Origin: Christensenella timonensis | GTDB taxonomy: Bacteria > Bacillota > Clostridia > Christensenellales > Christensenellaceae | Assembly (NCBI RefSeq): GCF_900087015.1 | Contig: NZ_FLKP01000002.1 | Coordinates: 372,001 to 436,000 of the forward strand | Reading direction: 5' to 3' | Length of the DNA stretch: 64,000 nt | Shown here: one piece after another, positions 37,187-46,221 of the stretch | How positions within the stretch are numbered: the stretch's first letter is position 1 | Layout: each line of letters opens with the position of its first letter | Notes under the pieces: generated by a model | What the model was told of the DNA's origin: nothing | The model's database searches: none | What the model saw: the letters and a program-made list of their open reading frames with translations, nothing else | Program-made: the position numbers and the translations under genes

Positions 37187-37818
37187 AAGGGCTTCTTTTG
37201 AAAGACCTCCTGGGAATGAAAAGCTTTTTTAAGTTTTTCCTGGTCATTCTGGTCATTTGCCTTGTCCCGGCGTTTTCCACACAAAGCGGCGACTTTTCCG
37301 CAGGGTTTTCTTGCACGGTCTTTATCTTTGTCGGGGGGATGATGGGCTTCACTTCCTTTGCCTATGACAAAGCGTACGGCTGGGACAGCTACGTCCTGAC
37401 GCTGCCCTACACCAGGAAGCAGATCGTGCTTTCCAAATACCTGTTTTCCCTGCTCATCACGGGCATCGGCGCTGCCCTCGGTATCGGGGTCAACCTGATC
37501 CTGATGGCATCGGGACTTGCGGGGCAGGATGCGGATATCTGGTCTATGACCGGGCTGGTCCTGTGCATGGTAGTAATTTTCATCAGCATCATGATTCCCC
37601 TGATGTTCCGATACGGGGCTGAAAAGGCGCGGATCCTCGTTATCGTCATATTCTTAGTCCCGTTTATGCTGTTTGTACTTCTGGGCGGTGAACATGGGGC
37701 GGACGGCATGATGGAGATGATCAACAGCATGATCCTCTGGTTGCCCTTTATCACCGCGGCGGGGCTGATCCTGTCATGGTTTTTATCGGTGCATATCTAC
37801 AGCAAAAGAGAAGAGTGA
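37183..37818 (+). CDS. ABC-2 type permease, first copy
   Basis: 211 residues with six hydrophobic helices. The start MKGLLLKDLLGMKSFFKFFL and the AYGWDSYVLTLPYTRKQIVLSKYLFSL segment are the ABC-2 permease pattern. The second permease is a paralogue: GLLLKD(F/L)LGM and LPYTxxQIVLSKYLF are shared. The two probably form a heterodimer with the upstream ATPase. Confidence 0.9.
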   Translation: MKGLLLKDLLGMKSFFKFFLVILVICLVPAFSTQSGDFSAGFSCTVFIFVGGMMGFTSFAYDKAYGWDSYVLTLPYTRKQIVLSKYLFSLLITGIGAALGIGVNLILMASGLAGQDADIWSMTGLVLCMVVIFISIMIPLMFRYGAEKARILVIVIFLVPFMLFVLLGGEHGADGMMEMINSMILWLPFITAAGLILSWFLSVHIYSKREE

Positions 37819-37822
37819 GGAA

Positions 37823-38497
37823 ATGAGAGGCTTATTGTTAAAAGATTTTCTGGGGATGCGGAGCTACCTGCTGACATGTTTGGGAGTCATGGCGGCGTTG
37901 CTGATCCCAATGAATTTAAGCGGCGCGCAGGACGCGCAGGGTTTCACGGTCGGGTGCTGCGCGCTGGTGGGCGGTATGATGTGCCCGGCCTCCTTCGGCT
38001 ATGACAATAAATCCGGCTGGGACGGCTATGTGCGAGCACTTCCCTATACCAAACGGCAGATCGTGCTTTCCAAATACCTGTTCGGGCTGATGCTGATGGG
38101 CGGGTGCGCCACGGTGGGCATCCTGTTCAATCTCGTTTTTATGTTGCTCGGTGTCGCCGCGTTTGGTGGGGCCAGTTTGCCCATAGCGGTCGGTATCTTA
38201 TGTGCTACGGTCATCCTGATCGGGATATTGATGCCGCTGATCTATAAATTCGGGGTGGAAAAGGGACAGGCCGCTGTCATCCTGATTTGTGTGCTGGGGT
38301 TCATGCTCTTAGCAAAGGGATTTGTGTGGCTGCAGCAGGCCGGGATGAACCGGTTCCTCGATATGGTCATATTCTTGCTGCCGTTTATCGCCGTATTGGT
38401 ATTAGCAGGCTCCTACTTTATTACCTGCCGTATTTATGACGAAGAGAGACAGGAAAACAAACAGGTGATCCGGATTTCCAAACCGCACCTTCGGTAA
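37823..38497 (+). CDS. ABC-2 type permease, second copy
   Basis: 224 residues, six helices, paralogue of the previous gene, and only four bases after it. Conserved are the N-terminal MRGLLLKDFLGMRSY, the FGYDNKSGWDGYVRALPYTK segment and QIVLSKYLFGL. The C-terminus is longer and basic (NKQVIRISKPHLR). It ends the operon before a bidirectional terminator. What the transporter exports is not known. Confidence 0.9.
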   Translation: MRGLLLKDFLGMRSYLLTCLGVMAALLIPMNLSGAQDAQGFTVGCCALVGGMMCPASFGYDNKSGWDGYVRALPYTKRQIVLSKYLFGLMLMGGCATVGILFNLVFMLLGVAAFGGASLPIAVGILCATVILIGILMPLIYKFGVEKGQAAVILICVLGFMLLAKGFVWLQQAGMNRFLDMVIFLLPFIAVLVLAGSYFITCRIYDEERQENKQVIRISKPHLR

Positions 38498-38500
38498 GCG

Positions 38501-38547
38501 GCATAAAAATCCCGTACAGGCAGATGCGCTGCACGGGATTTTTATGC
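38501..38547. terminator. Bidirectional terminator between the ABC operon and cvpA-like gene
   Basis: Fifteen-base-pair perfect outer stem GCATAAAAATCCCGT/ACGGGATTTTTATGC with a four-base-pair inner stem in the loop (GCAG/CTGC). T-runs on both strands. Confidence 0.88.
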
Positions 38548-38553
38548 CGTGTA

Positions 38554-39252
38554 CTATATGATGCCTGATATCCCCGCGAGCAGGAAATTGTTGTGGTAGA
38601 AAAACGACACAAAAGAGGAGCCGTTGATAATATCGGCAATCAAATCGGTGGGCATGGAGACCAGGATCACCGGAATGATCATGAACAGCGCGAACATCCC
38701 CAGGAACCCCCGCAGTACCCCTGCGCCGCCGCCGATCAGGCTGTCGTACTTACGCAGCACCGGAAGCGGAGACGCGTAATTATAAGCGTTGACCAAAAGC
38801 GCGATGATGATGCGCGCGATCACGTAGATCACGAGGAAAGCAAAAATATTCACAACCACATTGGTGATCGTATAGCTGACGTATTCGGATACCGTATGCA
38901 GCCCGGCGGACTCAAAAACCGCATTTGTCATGTTCTGCGTCACCAGCTGGTCAAAGGGCGCAGGAAGGTTTGCCGTAGAAACGACCTGGTCGATCTGCGG
39001 CTGTGTCATCGTGGTTACAAGCATGTTGCCCGACGCCTGGAGCTGATCCACGCCATTTGTGAAATACAGCAGGAATTTATAAAAAGGCCCTTTGGCGATC
39101 GCCTGCGACATCAGCGGGCTGAACACAAAACCAATGACCCATGAAAGCGCCATACCGATCGTATTGGCAACGGAGATCAGGAATCCCTTATGCAAGCCCT
39201 GCATGATATAGATTGCGATCAGGAACAGCACAATCCAGTTCAGTATACCCAT
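38554..39252 (-). CDS. CvpA family membrane protein
   Basis: 232 residues. N-terminal helix with LNWIVLFLIAIYIMQGLHKGFL, another at about 20-50, then a soluble loop of about 80 residues, and three helices in the C-terminal half with YDSLIGGGAGVLRGFLGMFALFM. The C-terminal Gly-rich pattern is the CvpA signature. The E. coli protein is linked to colicin V production; in Firmicutes the role is unclear, probably envelope-related. It follows DUF5711 on the same strand by eight bases. Confidence 0.85.
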   Translation of the reverse strand: MGILNWIVLFLIAIYIMQGLHKGFLISVANTIGMALSWVIGFVFSPLMSQAIAKGPFYKFLLYFTNGVDQLQASGNMLVTTMTQPQIDQVVSTANLPAPFDQLVTQNMTNAVFESAGLHTVSEYVSYTITNVVVNIFAFLVIYVIARIIIALLVNAYNYASPLPVLRKYDSLIGGGAGVLRGFLGMFALFMIIPVILVSMPTDLIADIINGSSFVSFFYHNNFLLAGISGII

Positions 39253-39260
39253 AGTTCCCC

Positions 39261-40373
39261 CTAATTCAAATGCATGATGTAACTCTTGTCCTGATCCCAG
39301 ACGAGCGCAATGTCACTGGAAAGCTGCTTGACGGCGGTGATCGTCTGGTCGAGCTTCACGGATTTATCCAGCTTGCCTTCCGGCGTATAGGAATAAATCT
39401 CGTTCGGCGTATAGGCAAAGAGCTTTGTCTGCGAAAGCGCCAGCGAAAATACGTCGCGCGGCAGATGGACGGTCTGGTAGCTCAAATCGCTTGCGTAAAT
39501 GCGCGCGGACTCAATGGTGGCGAGGCTGGCACGCGATACATAGGCGGCTTTCAAACTACCGGCGTCGACGCTCGAGCCGGCCGGCTTCCAGCCATAGATG
39601 AGCGCATCTCCCTGCTTTGCGCCTACATAGCTGTAGGAAAGCAGGTTGTTGGTGCCTGAGGCAAAGATCGAATCGGACGTAACGTACACTTTTTCTATGA
39701 CCTGCGTATCGATCTCGATACTGCCCGTGATGGAGCCGTCCGTTTTATAGGTCGTGATATAAGAAACGGGGACAACGCCCGAGCTGTCTAAAGAAAGCAC
39801 CCAGAAAAGATCGCCGCCCGCGTTGAAGCCAAAATCGAGCACGGGTTTGGCAGCAAGCTCGATGCGCTGGGCGGCGGCTTCGCCCTTGTCATTATACAAA
39901 TAGATGTAATATTGCACCGTTCCCGCTTCGTCCGCCGCACTGGTGAGGGCCGCGACTGCGGCATTCGCGCAGCGTACGCCCAAGATATCAGAATCCAGCG
40001 AGGTGGAAAACAGCGGCTGCTTATCAAAGGAAAGCGCCTGCAAGGATTTCTGCGCATACAGGCAAATGATCTGTTCCGAGCACGCGACCTTTGGGTCGGC
40101 AAGATCCTGCCTTAATTCCCACAGGGAAGAACCGCTTTTGTCGAGCGCATAAAGCGTGCCGTCCCGCATATACAAAATGCCGCCGCTGCTGGCGACAGCC
40201 GTATCCGGAAGACGGGTTTCGGTTTCTTTCAAAAGCGGCTTGGAAAACGAGAAGTCCGTAAAATTATCGAGGTATAACAACACCCCGGCTACGGCCGCGA
40301 TCACGATAATAATGACGATCAATATAGATGTGCGCCTGCGCATTCTTTTATGACGCGATGGCTTCAAATACAT
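39261..40373 (-). CDS. DUF5711 family membrane-anchored protein
   Basis: 370 residues. A basic N-terminus (HKRMRRR) and one helix (about 16-34) anchor an extracellular domain of beta-propeller appearance, with repeats such as GGILYMRDGTLYALDKSGSSLW, NPKVAC and YNDKGEAAAQRIELA. This fits DUF5711, which is mostly clostridial and uncharacterised. It starts after AGAGGG and is upstream of the CvpA gene with an eight-base gap, so the two are an operon. The region 40374-40611 upstream holds divergent promoters and no gene. Confidence 0.85.
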   Translation of the reverse strand: MYLKPSRHKRMRRRTSILIVIIIVIAAVAGVLLYLDNFTDFSFSKPLLKETETRLPDTAVASSGGILYMRDGTLYALDKSGSSLWELRQDLADPKVACSEQIICLYAQKSLQALSFDKQPLFSTSLDSDILGVRCANAAVAALTSAADEAGTVQYYIYLYNDKGEAAAQRIELAAKPVLDFGFNAGGDLFWVLSLDSSGVVPVSYITTYKTDGSITGSIEIDTQVIEKVYVTSDSIFASGTNNLLSYSYVGAKQGDALIYGWKPAGSSVDAGSLKAAYVSRASLATIESARIYASDLSYQTVHLPRDVFSLALSQTKLFAYTPNEIYSYTPEGKLDKSVKLDQTITAVKQLSSDIALVWDQDKSYIMHLN

Positions 40374-40512
40374 ACACTACCCTCTGCCGCCTGCATCCTG
40401 CGTGCGGCGTATCTGTTTTCAGGACAAAATTCCTGCAACTTATAATATTCTGGGGAAAACCCTCAAATCCTTTATTTTTAATATTATTGTACCATAAAAC
40501 CCCCGTCCGTTG

Positions 40513-40531
40513 TGCTATAATATGTTATAAT
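40513..40531 (+). promoter_or_regulatory. Two tandem extended -10 elements before dapF
   Basis: TGCTATAAT (40513-40521) and TGTTATAAT (40523-40531), ten bases apart, both perfect extended -10 elements. No convincing -35 for either. Confidence 0.6.
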
Positions 40532-40611
40532 ACAAAATAAATTAACAATTTGACAGATGCCGCAGGGTGGCTTTTTCGCCCCGTTTTGCGGGTAAAGAGT
40601 GGTGAAGGTAA

Positions 40612-41433
40612 ATGCACGTTACAAAAATGCACGGATTGGGAAATGATTTCATTGTGATCGAAGAGCGGGAGCTTGCGGGGCAGGAAATCCCGGAACTTGC
40701 GCGCAGGTTGTGCACAAGAAGGCTCAATGTAGGTGCGGATGGGCTGCTGTTGGTCGGCGGTAGCAGCTGTGCGGACGTGCGGATGCGTATTATCAATGCC
40801 GACGGCAGCGAGGCGGAAATGTGCGGCAACGGGATCCGCTGTTTTGCGCGGTATGTATACGACCATGGTATCGTGCCCAAAACGTTGATGGATGTGGAAA
40901 CACTGGCAGGCGTGATCAGGCCGGAGCTTGTGATCGAAGACGGCAGGGTGCGGGCGGTGCGCGTAGATATGGGGAAACCTTCGTTTGACCCGGAGGCGGT
41001 TCCCGTATTGGCGCAGGAGCCGATGGACCTTGAAATACCTACCGATTGCGGCGCAGTGCGCGCTTCCAGCGTGCTGATGGGCGTGCCGCATACGATCGTT
41101 TTTGTGGAGGATATGGACGCCGTGCCCATTGACGTACTGGGGCCGGCGATCGAGAAGCACGCGCTTTTCCCGCGCGGGACAAATGTCGATTTTATCCAGG
41201 TGCTGGACGATAAAACGGCGCGCATGGAAACATGGGAGCGCGGGGCGGGGCGTACGCTTGCTTGCGGAACCGGGGCGAGCGCGGCCGGGGCCGTGATGTA
41301 CAAAAAAGGGGTCATGGGCCCGCGGGCGGATATCCGCCTTTTTGCAGGGAGCCTGCACATTGAAAACCTGCCGGACGGGCGGGTCATGATGACGGGCGCT
41401 GCGGAATATGTGCTTGACGGAGAAATAAAATGA
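40612..41433 (+). CDS. dapF: Diaminopimelate epimerase
   Basis: 273 residues; converts LL-DAP to meso-DAP for lysine and peptidoglycan synthesis. The two catalytic cysteines are in EMCGNGIRC and LACGTGASA, and KMHGLGNDFIVIE is the standard N-terminus. A pyridoxal phosphate-free racemase fold of two similar halves. AAGGTAA-type site. It overlaps the CCA-adding gene by four bases (ATGA), so translation is coupled. Confidence 0.96.
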   Translation: MHVTKMHGLGNDFIVIEERELAGQEIPELARRLCTRRLNVGADGLLLVGGSSCADVRMRIINADGSEAEMCGNGIRCFARYVYDHGIVPKTLMDVETLAGVIRPELVIEDGRVRAVRVDMGKPSFDPEAVPVLAQEPMDLEIPTDCGAVRASSVLMGVPHTIVFVEDMDAVPIDVLGPAIEKHALFPRGTNVDFIQVLDDKTARMETWERGAGRTLACGTGASAAGAVMYKKGVMGPRADIRLFAGSLHIENLPDGRVMMTGAAEYVLDGEIK

Positions 41434-42836
41434 AGATTGTCCTTGGTGCGCCGCAGCAAAGGTTGTTTGAACTGCTGCGGCAAGCGGGGATAACGCCCGC
41501 TTACCTGGTGGGCGGGTATGTACGCAACCAATTGCTCGGCCTGCCGGAAGGCGATATGGATATCGCCTCGCCGTTTCCGCCGCAGGTGCTTGCAAAAATA
41601 AAAGCGCCGGAGATCGAGCTTTTAGAGCGCTCCTATGGGCTGGGTACGGTCGTGGTCAAACAACGTTTTGGGGGCGAAACGTACCCTTACGAATATACGG
41701 CTTTCCGCTGTGACAACTATGGCAGGGGCGGCGCGCATGTACCGCAAAATGTGGCCTTTACGAAGGATATCAAAAAAGACGCACAGCGCAGGGATTTCAC
41801 GGTAAACGCACTGTATGCGGATGAAACGGGCAGTGTTCTCGACCCGACGGGAAGAGGCCTTTTGGCGCTTGCAGAAAAACAGGTGGCGCAGGTGCGTAAG
41901 GATACACTGGCCGAGGATGCGCTGCGTATTCTGCGCATGGTGCGTTTTGCCTGCGAGCTCGGGTTTACGATAGAAGAAGGAACGTATGCGTGCGCCAAAA
42001 AATATGCGTACCAGCTTAAGGATATCTCCAAAGAACGCATCCGCGACGAATTCACGAAGATACTCCTGTCCGATGCGGCGCAGTGCAGCAGCGGCGCAGT
42101 GCTGAAAGGATTGCATCTGTTAAAAGACCTGGGGGCGCTTCGCTTCATTTTCCCGCGGCTGCTCGACGGCGACGGTGTGCAGCAGAGTGCGGCCTACCAC
42201 GCATACGACGTACTGGAGCACAGTATGAGGACATGTGCATGCACGCCGCCCGACCTGGTCACAAGGCTTGCCGGACTGCTGCACGACGTCGGAAAGCCGG
42301 AAGCGAAAAAACGCGGCGGCAGGATGTACGGGCACGAACGGCTGGGCGCGGCGATGGCGGAAGAGGAGCTAAGGCAGCTGCGCTTTGAGAAAACGACGAG
42401 AGCGACCGTTGCGGAGCTGGTGGAAAACCACATGTTCGATTTAAGCAACGAAGCGCATACCAAGGCGGTGGCGCGTATGATCGCCAAATTGGGAAAGCGG
42501 CAGTTTTTACGCTTGTGTGATTTGCGCGAAGCGGATTTCGCGGGGTCGGGCAAGGGCAATCCGGCCGATTCCGCACACAAGTGGCGGGCGGTCTTAGAAG
42601 AGCTGCTGAAGCAACAAGCGCCCATCGACAGGAAAAATCTTGCGGTCAATGGGGAGGACTTGCAAAAAGAGCTGGGGATCCCGCAGGGAAAGCGGATAGG
42701 TATGCTCCTTTCCAAGCTACACGAGTATGCGGTAAAAAAACCGTCCCAAAATAACTACAAAAGTTTGATTAGATATGCTAAAATAGTAAATGCGCGTAAC
42801 GGAGCGGCAGACGGCGAAAAAGAAGGCTGCCCATGA
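41430..42836 (+). CDS. CCA tRNA nucleotidyltransferase with HD domain
   Basis: 468 residues. N-terminal nucleotidyltransferase domain with YLVGGYVRNQLLGLPEGDMDIAS (the catalytic Asp pair in GDMDIA), the RRDFTVNALYAD motif, and the ERIRDEFTKIL motif. A C-terminal HD domain has LLHDVGKPEAKKRGGRM and GHERLGAAMAEE. It adds or repairs 3' CCA on tRNA; the HD domain may give phosphodiesterase activity. It could also be a poly(A) polymerase-type member. It overlaps dapF and is followed by a hydrolase gene after 28 bases. Confidence 0.92.
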   Translation: MKIVLGAPQQRLFELLRQAGITPAYLVGGYVRNQLLGLPEGDMDIASPFPPQVLAKIKAPEIELLERSYGLGTVVVKQRFGGETYPYEYTAFRCDNYGRGGAHVPQNVAFTKDIKKDAQRRDFTVNALYADETGSVLDPTGRGLLALAEKQVAQVRKDTLAEDALRILRMVRFACELGFTIEEGTYACAKKYAYQLKDISKERIRDEFTKILLSDAAQCSSGAVLKGLHLLKDLGALRFIFPRLLDGDGVQQSAAYHAYDVLEHSMRTCACTPPDLVTRLAGLLHDVGKPEAKKRGGRMYGHERLGAAMAEEELRQLRFEKTTRATVAELVENHMFDLSNEAHTKAVARMIAKLGKRQFLRLCDLREADFAGSGKGNPADSAHKWRAVLEELLKQQAPIDRKNLAVNGEDLQKELGIPQGKRIGMLLSKLHEYAVKKPSQNNYKSLIRYAKIVNARNGAADGEKEGCP

Positions 42837-42864
42837 ATCCGGCTACAGTTGGAGGGAAACAAAC

Positions 42865-43782
42865 GTGTTTGAACAGATCAGTATCAAGAATTTTTTGAAC
42901 AGGGAACACATGGGCGAATATGCCGAAGTGGAATTTGATACCTATATCGATGATCGTGGAAAAGAGGAAGTACAGGACGTGCGCCTGCCCGTCCACTATT
43001 ACGAAGCGGGCGAGGGCGAGCCGCTGATTTTGGTGCACGGGGTGGGCCAGTCGCTCTATACCTGGAGGAACAACTTCAGGGAGCTGTCCGAATTTTTCCA
43101 CGTCTATGCGATCGACCTGCCGGGGCATGGGTTTTCCGGTAAGCCGCAGATGAGCTACAGCATCGAAGAATTTGCGCTTACCTTAGAAGCGTTTATGAAT
43201 GTGATGGAGCTGCCGTCCGCGCACTTTTGCGCGTTTGGCGAAAGCGCGGTATATGTGCTCGATTTCGCGATCCACAACCCCAAACGAACCAAAAAGGTCG
43301 TCCTGATCTCGCCGATGGTTTCGGTGGGCGCGAGCACGGGACGGGGGAAAGGCCTTCCGTCGGCGCTGGGAACGACCGCGGGACGGATGATGCTCAACCA
43401 GGCAGCTATCCGCGCGACGCTCGAGGACTGTTATTTTGACCGTACGCTCGTGACCGACGAGGTGGTGCAGGAATACGCAGCAGGTCTTATGGATCGTGAT
43501 TTTAAAGTGATTTCAAAAATGTGTATTGGGAACTTCATCGACGACGGCGTGGTCGCGAACGTACACTCTTTGAAAAATCCGATGCTCGTGGTGCTGGGCG
43601 CGGAGGATAAGATCACCGGCGGCAGCGGCTGTGAATTTATGAAGCTGCCCATTGCCAACGGCAGTGTGCTTACGGTGCGCAACTGCGGCTTTTTTGTCCA
43701 TGAAGAGAAGCCGGAAAAGGTCAACGAAGCGGTGGTAAAGTTTTGCCTGGCGCCAAAGCAGCCGGCAGCCGGGGAATCCTAA
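42865..43782 (+). CDS. Alpha/beta hydrolase
   Basis: 305 residues. Oxyanion HG motif in LILVHGVGQSLYTWR, IDLPGHGFSGKP after it, nucleophile motif FGESAV (Ser127), probable acid in VLGAEDKI and catalytic His in GFFVHEEKPEKVNEAV. The usual GxSxG has Val at the last position. A N-terminal extension of about 40 residues precedes the hydrolase fold. GTG 42865 follows GGAGGG at nine bases; an in-frame ATG earlier lies in the preceding gene. Substrate unknown. Confidence 0.87.
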   Translation: MFEQISIKNFLNREHMGEYAEVEFDTYIDDRGKEEVQDVRLPVHYYEAGEGEPLILVHGVGQSLYTWRNNFRELSEFFHVYAIDLPGHGFSGKPQMSYSIEEFALTLEAFMNVMELPSAHFCAFGESAVYVLDFAIHNPKRTKKVVLISPMVSVGASTGRGKGLPSALGTTAGRMMLNQAAIRATLEDCYFDRTLVTDEVVQEYAAGLMDRDFKVISKMCIGNFIDDGVVANVHSLKNPMLVVLGAEDKITGGSGCEFMKLPIANGSVLTVRNCGFFVHEEKPEKVNEAVVKFCLAPKQPAAGES

Positions 43783-43800
43783 AAGGGCGGAAAATGAGAG

Positions 43801-45246
43801 ATGATCAAATTTACGCTGGATGAACAGGCATTCCTGCCTGTTCCTACTATTTTTATCCGAAAATATATGTGCGACGCACCTGCGGAATATGTAAAGGTGT
43901 TTCTTTATGGGCTCTATCTTGCAAGCAACGGCGCATCGTTGGCGGAAACAGAGCTGGAGGACGAGCTTCACATGTCTTTTTCGCAGATCGAGGCGGCGCT
44001 CAATTATTGGTGCCTGAAGGAGCTGATGGTGAAAAACGGCTCCCGGTACGAGCTGGTCGCCGGAAAACCGCGCGAGGAGGAAACGGGCAAAAAGAAACGA
44101 GCGCCCCTTTATGGGATGCAGAATTTCAACAATATGCTGCGCACGGTATTAAACCGTGACCTTACCCCCAGCGAGCTCAACAGCATTTATGATTATACGG
44201 ACGTGTTTGGCCTGCCGCAGGAGGTCGTTTTGGCGTTGGTGGAATATTGCGCACAGACGCGCGGCAGCCGTGTGAGTATCGCCTACCTCGACAAAGTCGC
44301 CGAGGCGTGGAGCGCGGAAGGCATCAAAACGCTTGAGCAGGCACAACAGAAAATCGAGGAACACAAGGCGGTATCCGGCGGTGCAAACAAGCTGATGCGC
44401 CTGATGGGCTTGCATGGGAAATATCCGGGCAAAACCGAGATGGACTTGTACAATAAATGGACGGAAAAATGGGGCTTTACCCATGAGGCCATCGAATATG
44501 TGATGAAGGACAGGGAATTTTCAAAAGACCAGCCCTTTAAATATCTGGACGCGATCCTTCGTTCGCTTTATGACCAGGGGATCACTTCGTCCCGTAAAAT
44601 AAGCGAACACTTAAGTGTGCAGACGCGCCGCAGGGACGCGATCAAAGAAGTACTCAAAACGCTGGATTATTCGCGTATCAACGTGACGCCACGGTATGAG
44701 AAGTTTTACAGCGAATGGGAGCAGGCCGGGTTTTCGCACCCGGTGATCCTGCTTGCCTGCATGCAGTCGGCAAACCTTGGGAGCCGCAAATTTGAATCGG
44801 TGGACAGCCTTTTGAAGGAATGGGCGTCGCTGGGGCTGGAAAGCGAAGAGGATATCAAAAAATACCTGCGCAAGCAAAATACGATCGACCGCAAGGTAAA
44901 GCAGGTATACGACTGTGCGGGCATCGGGCGTACGGTGGGCGAGGCCGACCGAAAAAACTATATCCGGCTGACAAAGGAAAAGGGGCTTTCGCATGATGTG
45001 CTTTTGTATGCGGCGGAGTTAAGCTCGCTTTTCAACGATCCGTTCTCCTACATGCAAAAGGTGCTTTCCGCATGGGCGGAAGAGGGCGTGGATACGCTCG
45101 ATAAAGCGAAAAAGCAGAATTTGAGCCGTGCGTTCGGGCAGGCGAAGGATAAGAAGTCCTTTGAGCAGCGCGAATATACGGAAGAACAAAAGGAACAGCG
45201 AAAAGCGGACGCTTATGCGGAATTGGAGCGGCTATATGGCAAATAA
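43801..45246 (+). CDS. DnaD domain protein (replication initiation)
   Basis: 481 residues. The N-terminal winged-helix domain (about 1-85) and two DnaD C-terminal-type helical modules (GFTHEAIEYVMKDR, GLSHDVLLYAAELSS, each ending in a YxxxxLxxW-like motif) are visible. DnaD acts with DnaB and DnaI in loading the replicative helicase in low-GC Gram-positives. It overlaps the helicase-loader gene by 11 bases and lies about 22 kb from oriC. Confidence 0.9.
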   Translation: MIKFTLDEQAFLPVPTIFIRKYMCDAPAEYVKVFLYGLYLASNGASLAETELEDELHMSFSQIEAALNYWCLKELMVKNGSRYELVAGKPREEETGKKKRAPLYGMQNFNNMLRTVLNRDLTPSELNSIYDYTDVFGLPQEVVLALVEYCAQTRGSRVSIAYLDKVAEAWSAEGIKTLEQAQQKIEEHKAVSGGANKLMRLMGLHGKYPGKTEMDLYNKWTEKWGFTHEAIEYVMKDREFSKDQPFKYLDAILRSLYDQGITSSRKISEHLSVQTRRRDAIKEVLKTLDYSRINVTPRYEKFYSEWEQAGFSHPVILLACMQSANLGSRKFESVDSLLKEWASLGLESEEDIKKYLRKQNTIDRKVKQVYDCAGIGRTVGEADRKNYIRLTKEKGLSHDVLLYAAELSSLFNDPFSYMQKVLSAWAEEGVDTLDKAKKQNLSRAFGQAKDKKSFEQREYTEEQKEQRKADAYAELERLYGK

Positions 45247-46150
45247 GACCATAAGCGACCTTCTGGCCGATTTTGAACTGCGCCACGCGCAAAAAAGCTA
45301 CGCGAATGAACGGCGGCGCGTACGCAGTAAAATAATACAAGGGATCGAAGAAGAAAAACGCGCGCTGCTTTTAAAAAAGCTGGAGTGCGCTTTTTTGCAG
45401 GGAGAGGCCAGGGCGTGCGACAAGGAGCTCGCCGCACTGGAACAAAGGGAACAGGAAGCCCTGCGTGCTGAAGGAATCGCCGAAGAATACGATTGCCCCG
45501 CCTGCAGGGACACGGGCGTGATCGGCGGGAAGTACTGCAACTGCTTTTTATATGAAGTCTACCGCTTGGTTTACGGCGCTGTGGACCTAAAAACGCTCAC
45601 GGAAAGCTTTGATACGTTCGACCGTTCGGTGTTCGATGATAAGCTGCCGCAAAAAAGCGGCAAGACGCAGCGGCAGATGATGGAGCTTTACCGGAAGATT
45701 TGCGAGGACTATATCGGCGTATTTCCCAAAACAGTCAAGCAAAATATCCTGCTGCGCGGCAAGGCCGGGCTGGGGAAAACTTATCTTTTGAATTGCATGG
45801 CCAAGGAGGCGCATAAAAAAGGGATCGACGTATGCTTGATGCGTTCGGCGGCGCTGTTCGACGTTTTTTTCAAACACCGCATGGGGGAAGAAGTGCCGCT
45901 TGAGTTTTTGCGGAATGTGCAGCTTTTGCTGATTGACGATCTGGGGACGGAGCCGGTCACGCAAAACGTTTCGACCGAATACCTGTTCGACCTGCTAAAC
46001 CGGCGGCTGGAAGCGGGGCTGCATACTGTGGTAGCGACCAATATAGACGACCTGCAAAAGCGCTACGACGAGCGAATTTCGTCGCGGCTGGAAGCAAAAC
46101 AGGCGTGCGCGACTTTGTTTTTTGACGGGGAAGACCTGCGGCTGAAATAA
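45236..46150 (+). CDS. Helicase loader, DnaC/DnaI-like AAA+ ATPase
   Basis: 304 residues. N-terminal part with a zinc-binding segment EYDCPACRDTGVIGGKYCNC (four Cys), as in DnaI. AAA+ domain: Walker A GKAGLGKTYLLNCMA, Walker B LLLIDDLGTEPV, sensor-1-like VATNID. It loads the hexameric helicase in the style of DnaI. The start inside the end of the DnaD gene has GGAG at seven bases; an alternative longer frame runs within DnaD. The two genes are translationally coupled. Confidence 0.93.
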   Translation: MANKTISDLLADFELRHAQKSYANERRRVRSKIIQGIEEEKRALLLKKLECAFLQGEARACDKELAALEQREQEALRAEGIAEEYDCPACRDTGVIGGKYCNCFLYEVYRLVYGAVDLKTLTESFDTFDRSVFDDKLPQKSGKTQRQMMELYRKICEDYIGVFPKTVKQNILLRGKAGLGKTYLLNCMAKEAHKKGIDVCLMRSAALFDVFFKHRMGEEVPLEFLRNVQLLLIDDLGTEPVTQNVSTEYLFDLLNRRLEAGLHTVVATNIDDLQKRYDERISSRLEAKQACATLFFDGEDLRLK

Positions 46151-46221
46151 AGCCTGATGTTTCCGTAAGGTGAAAATGTGTTATCAAAAAAGGGAAAACA
46201 AAGAAGGCTGGGTATTTTACT

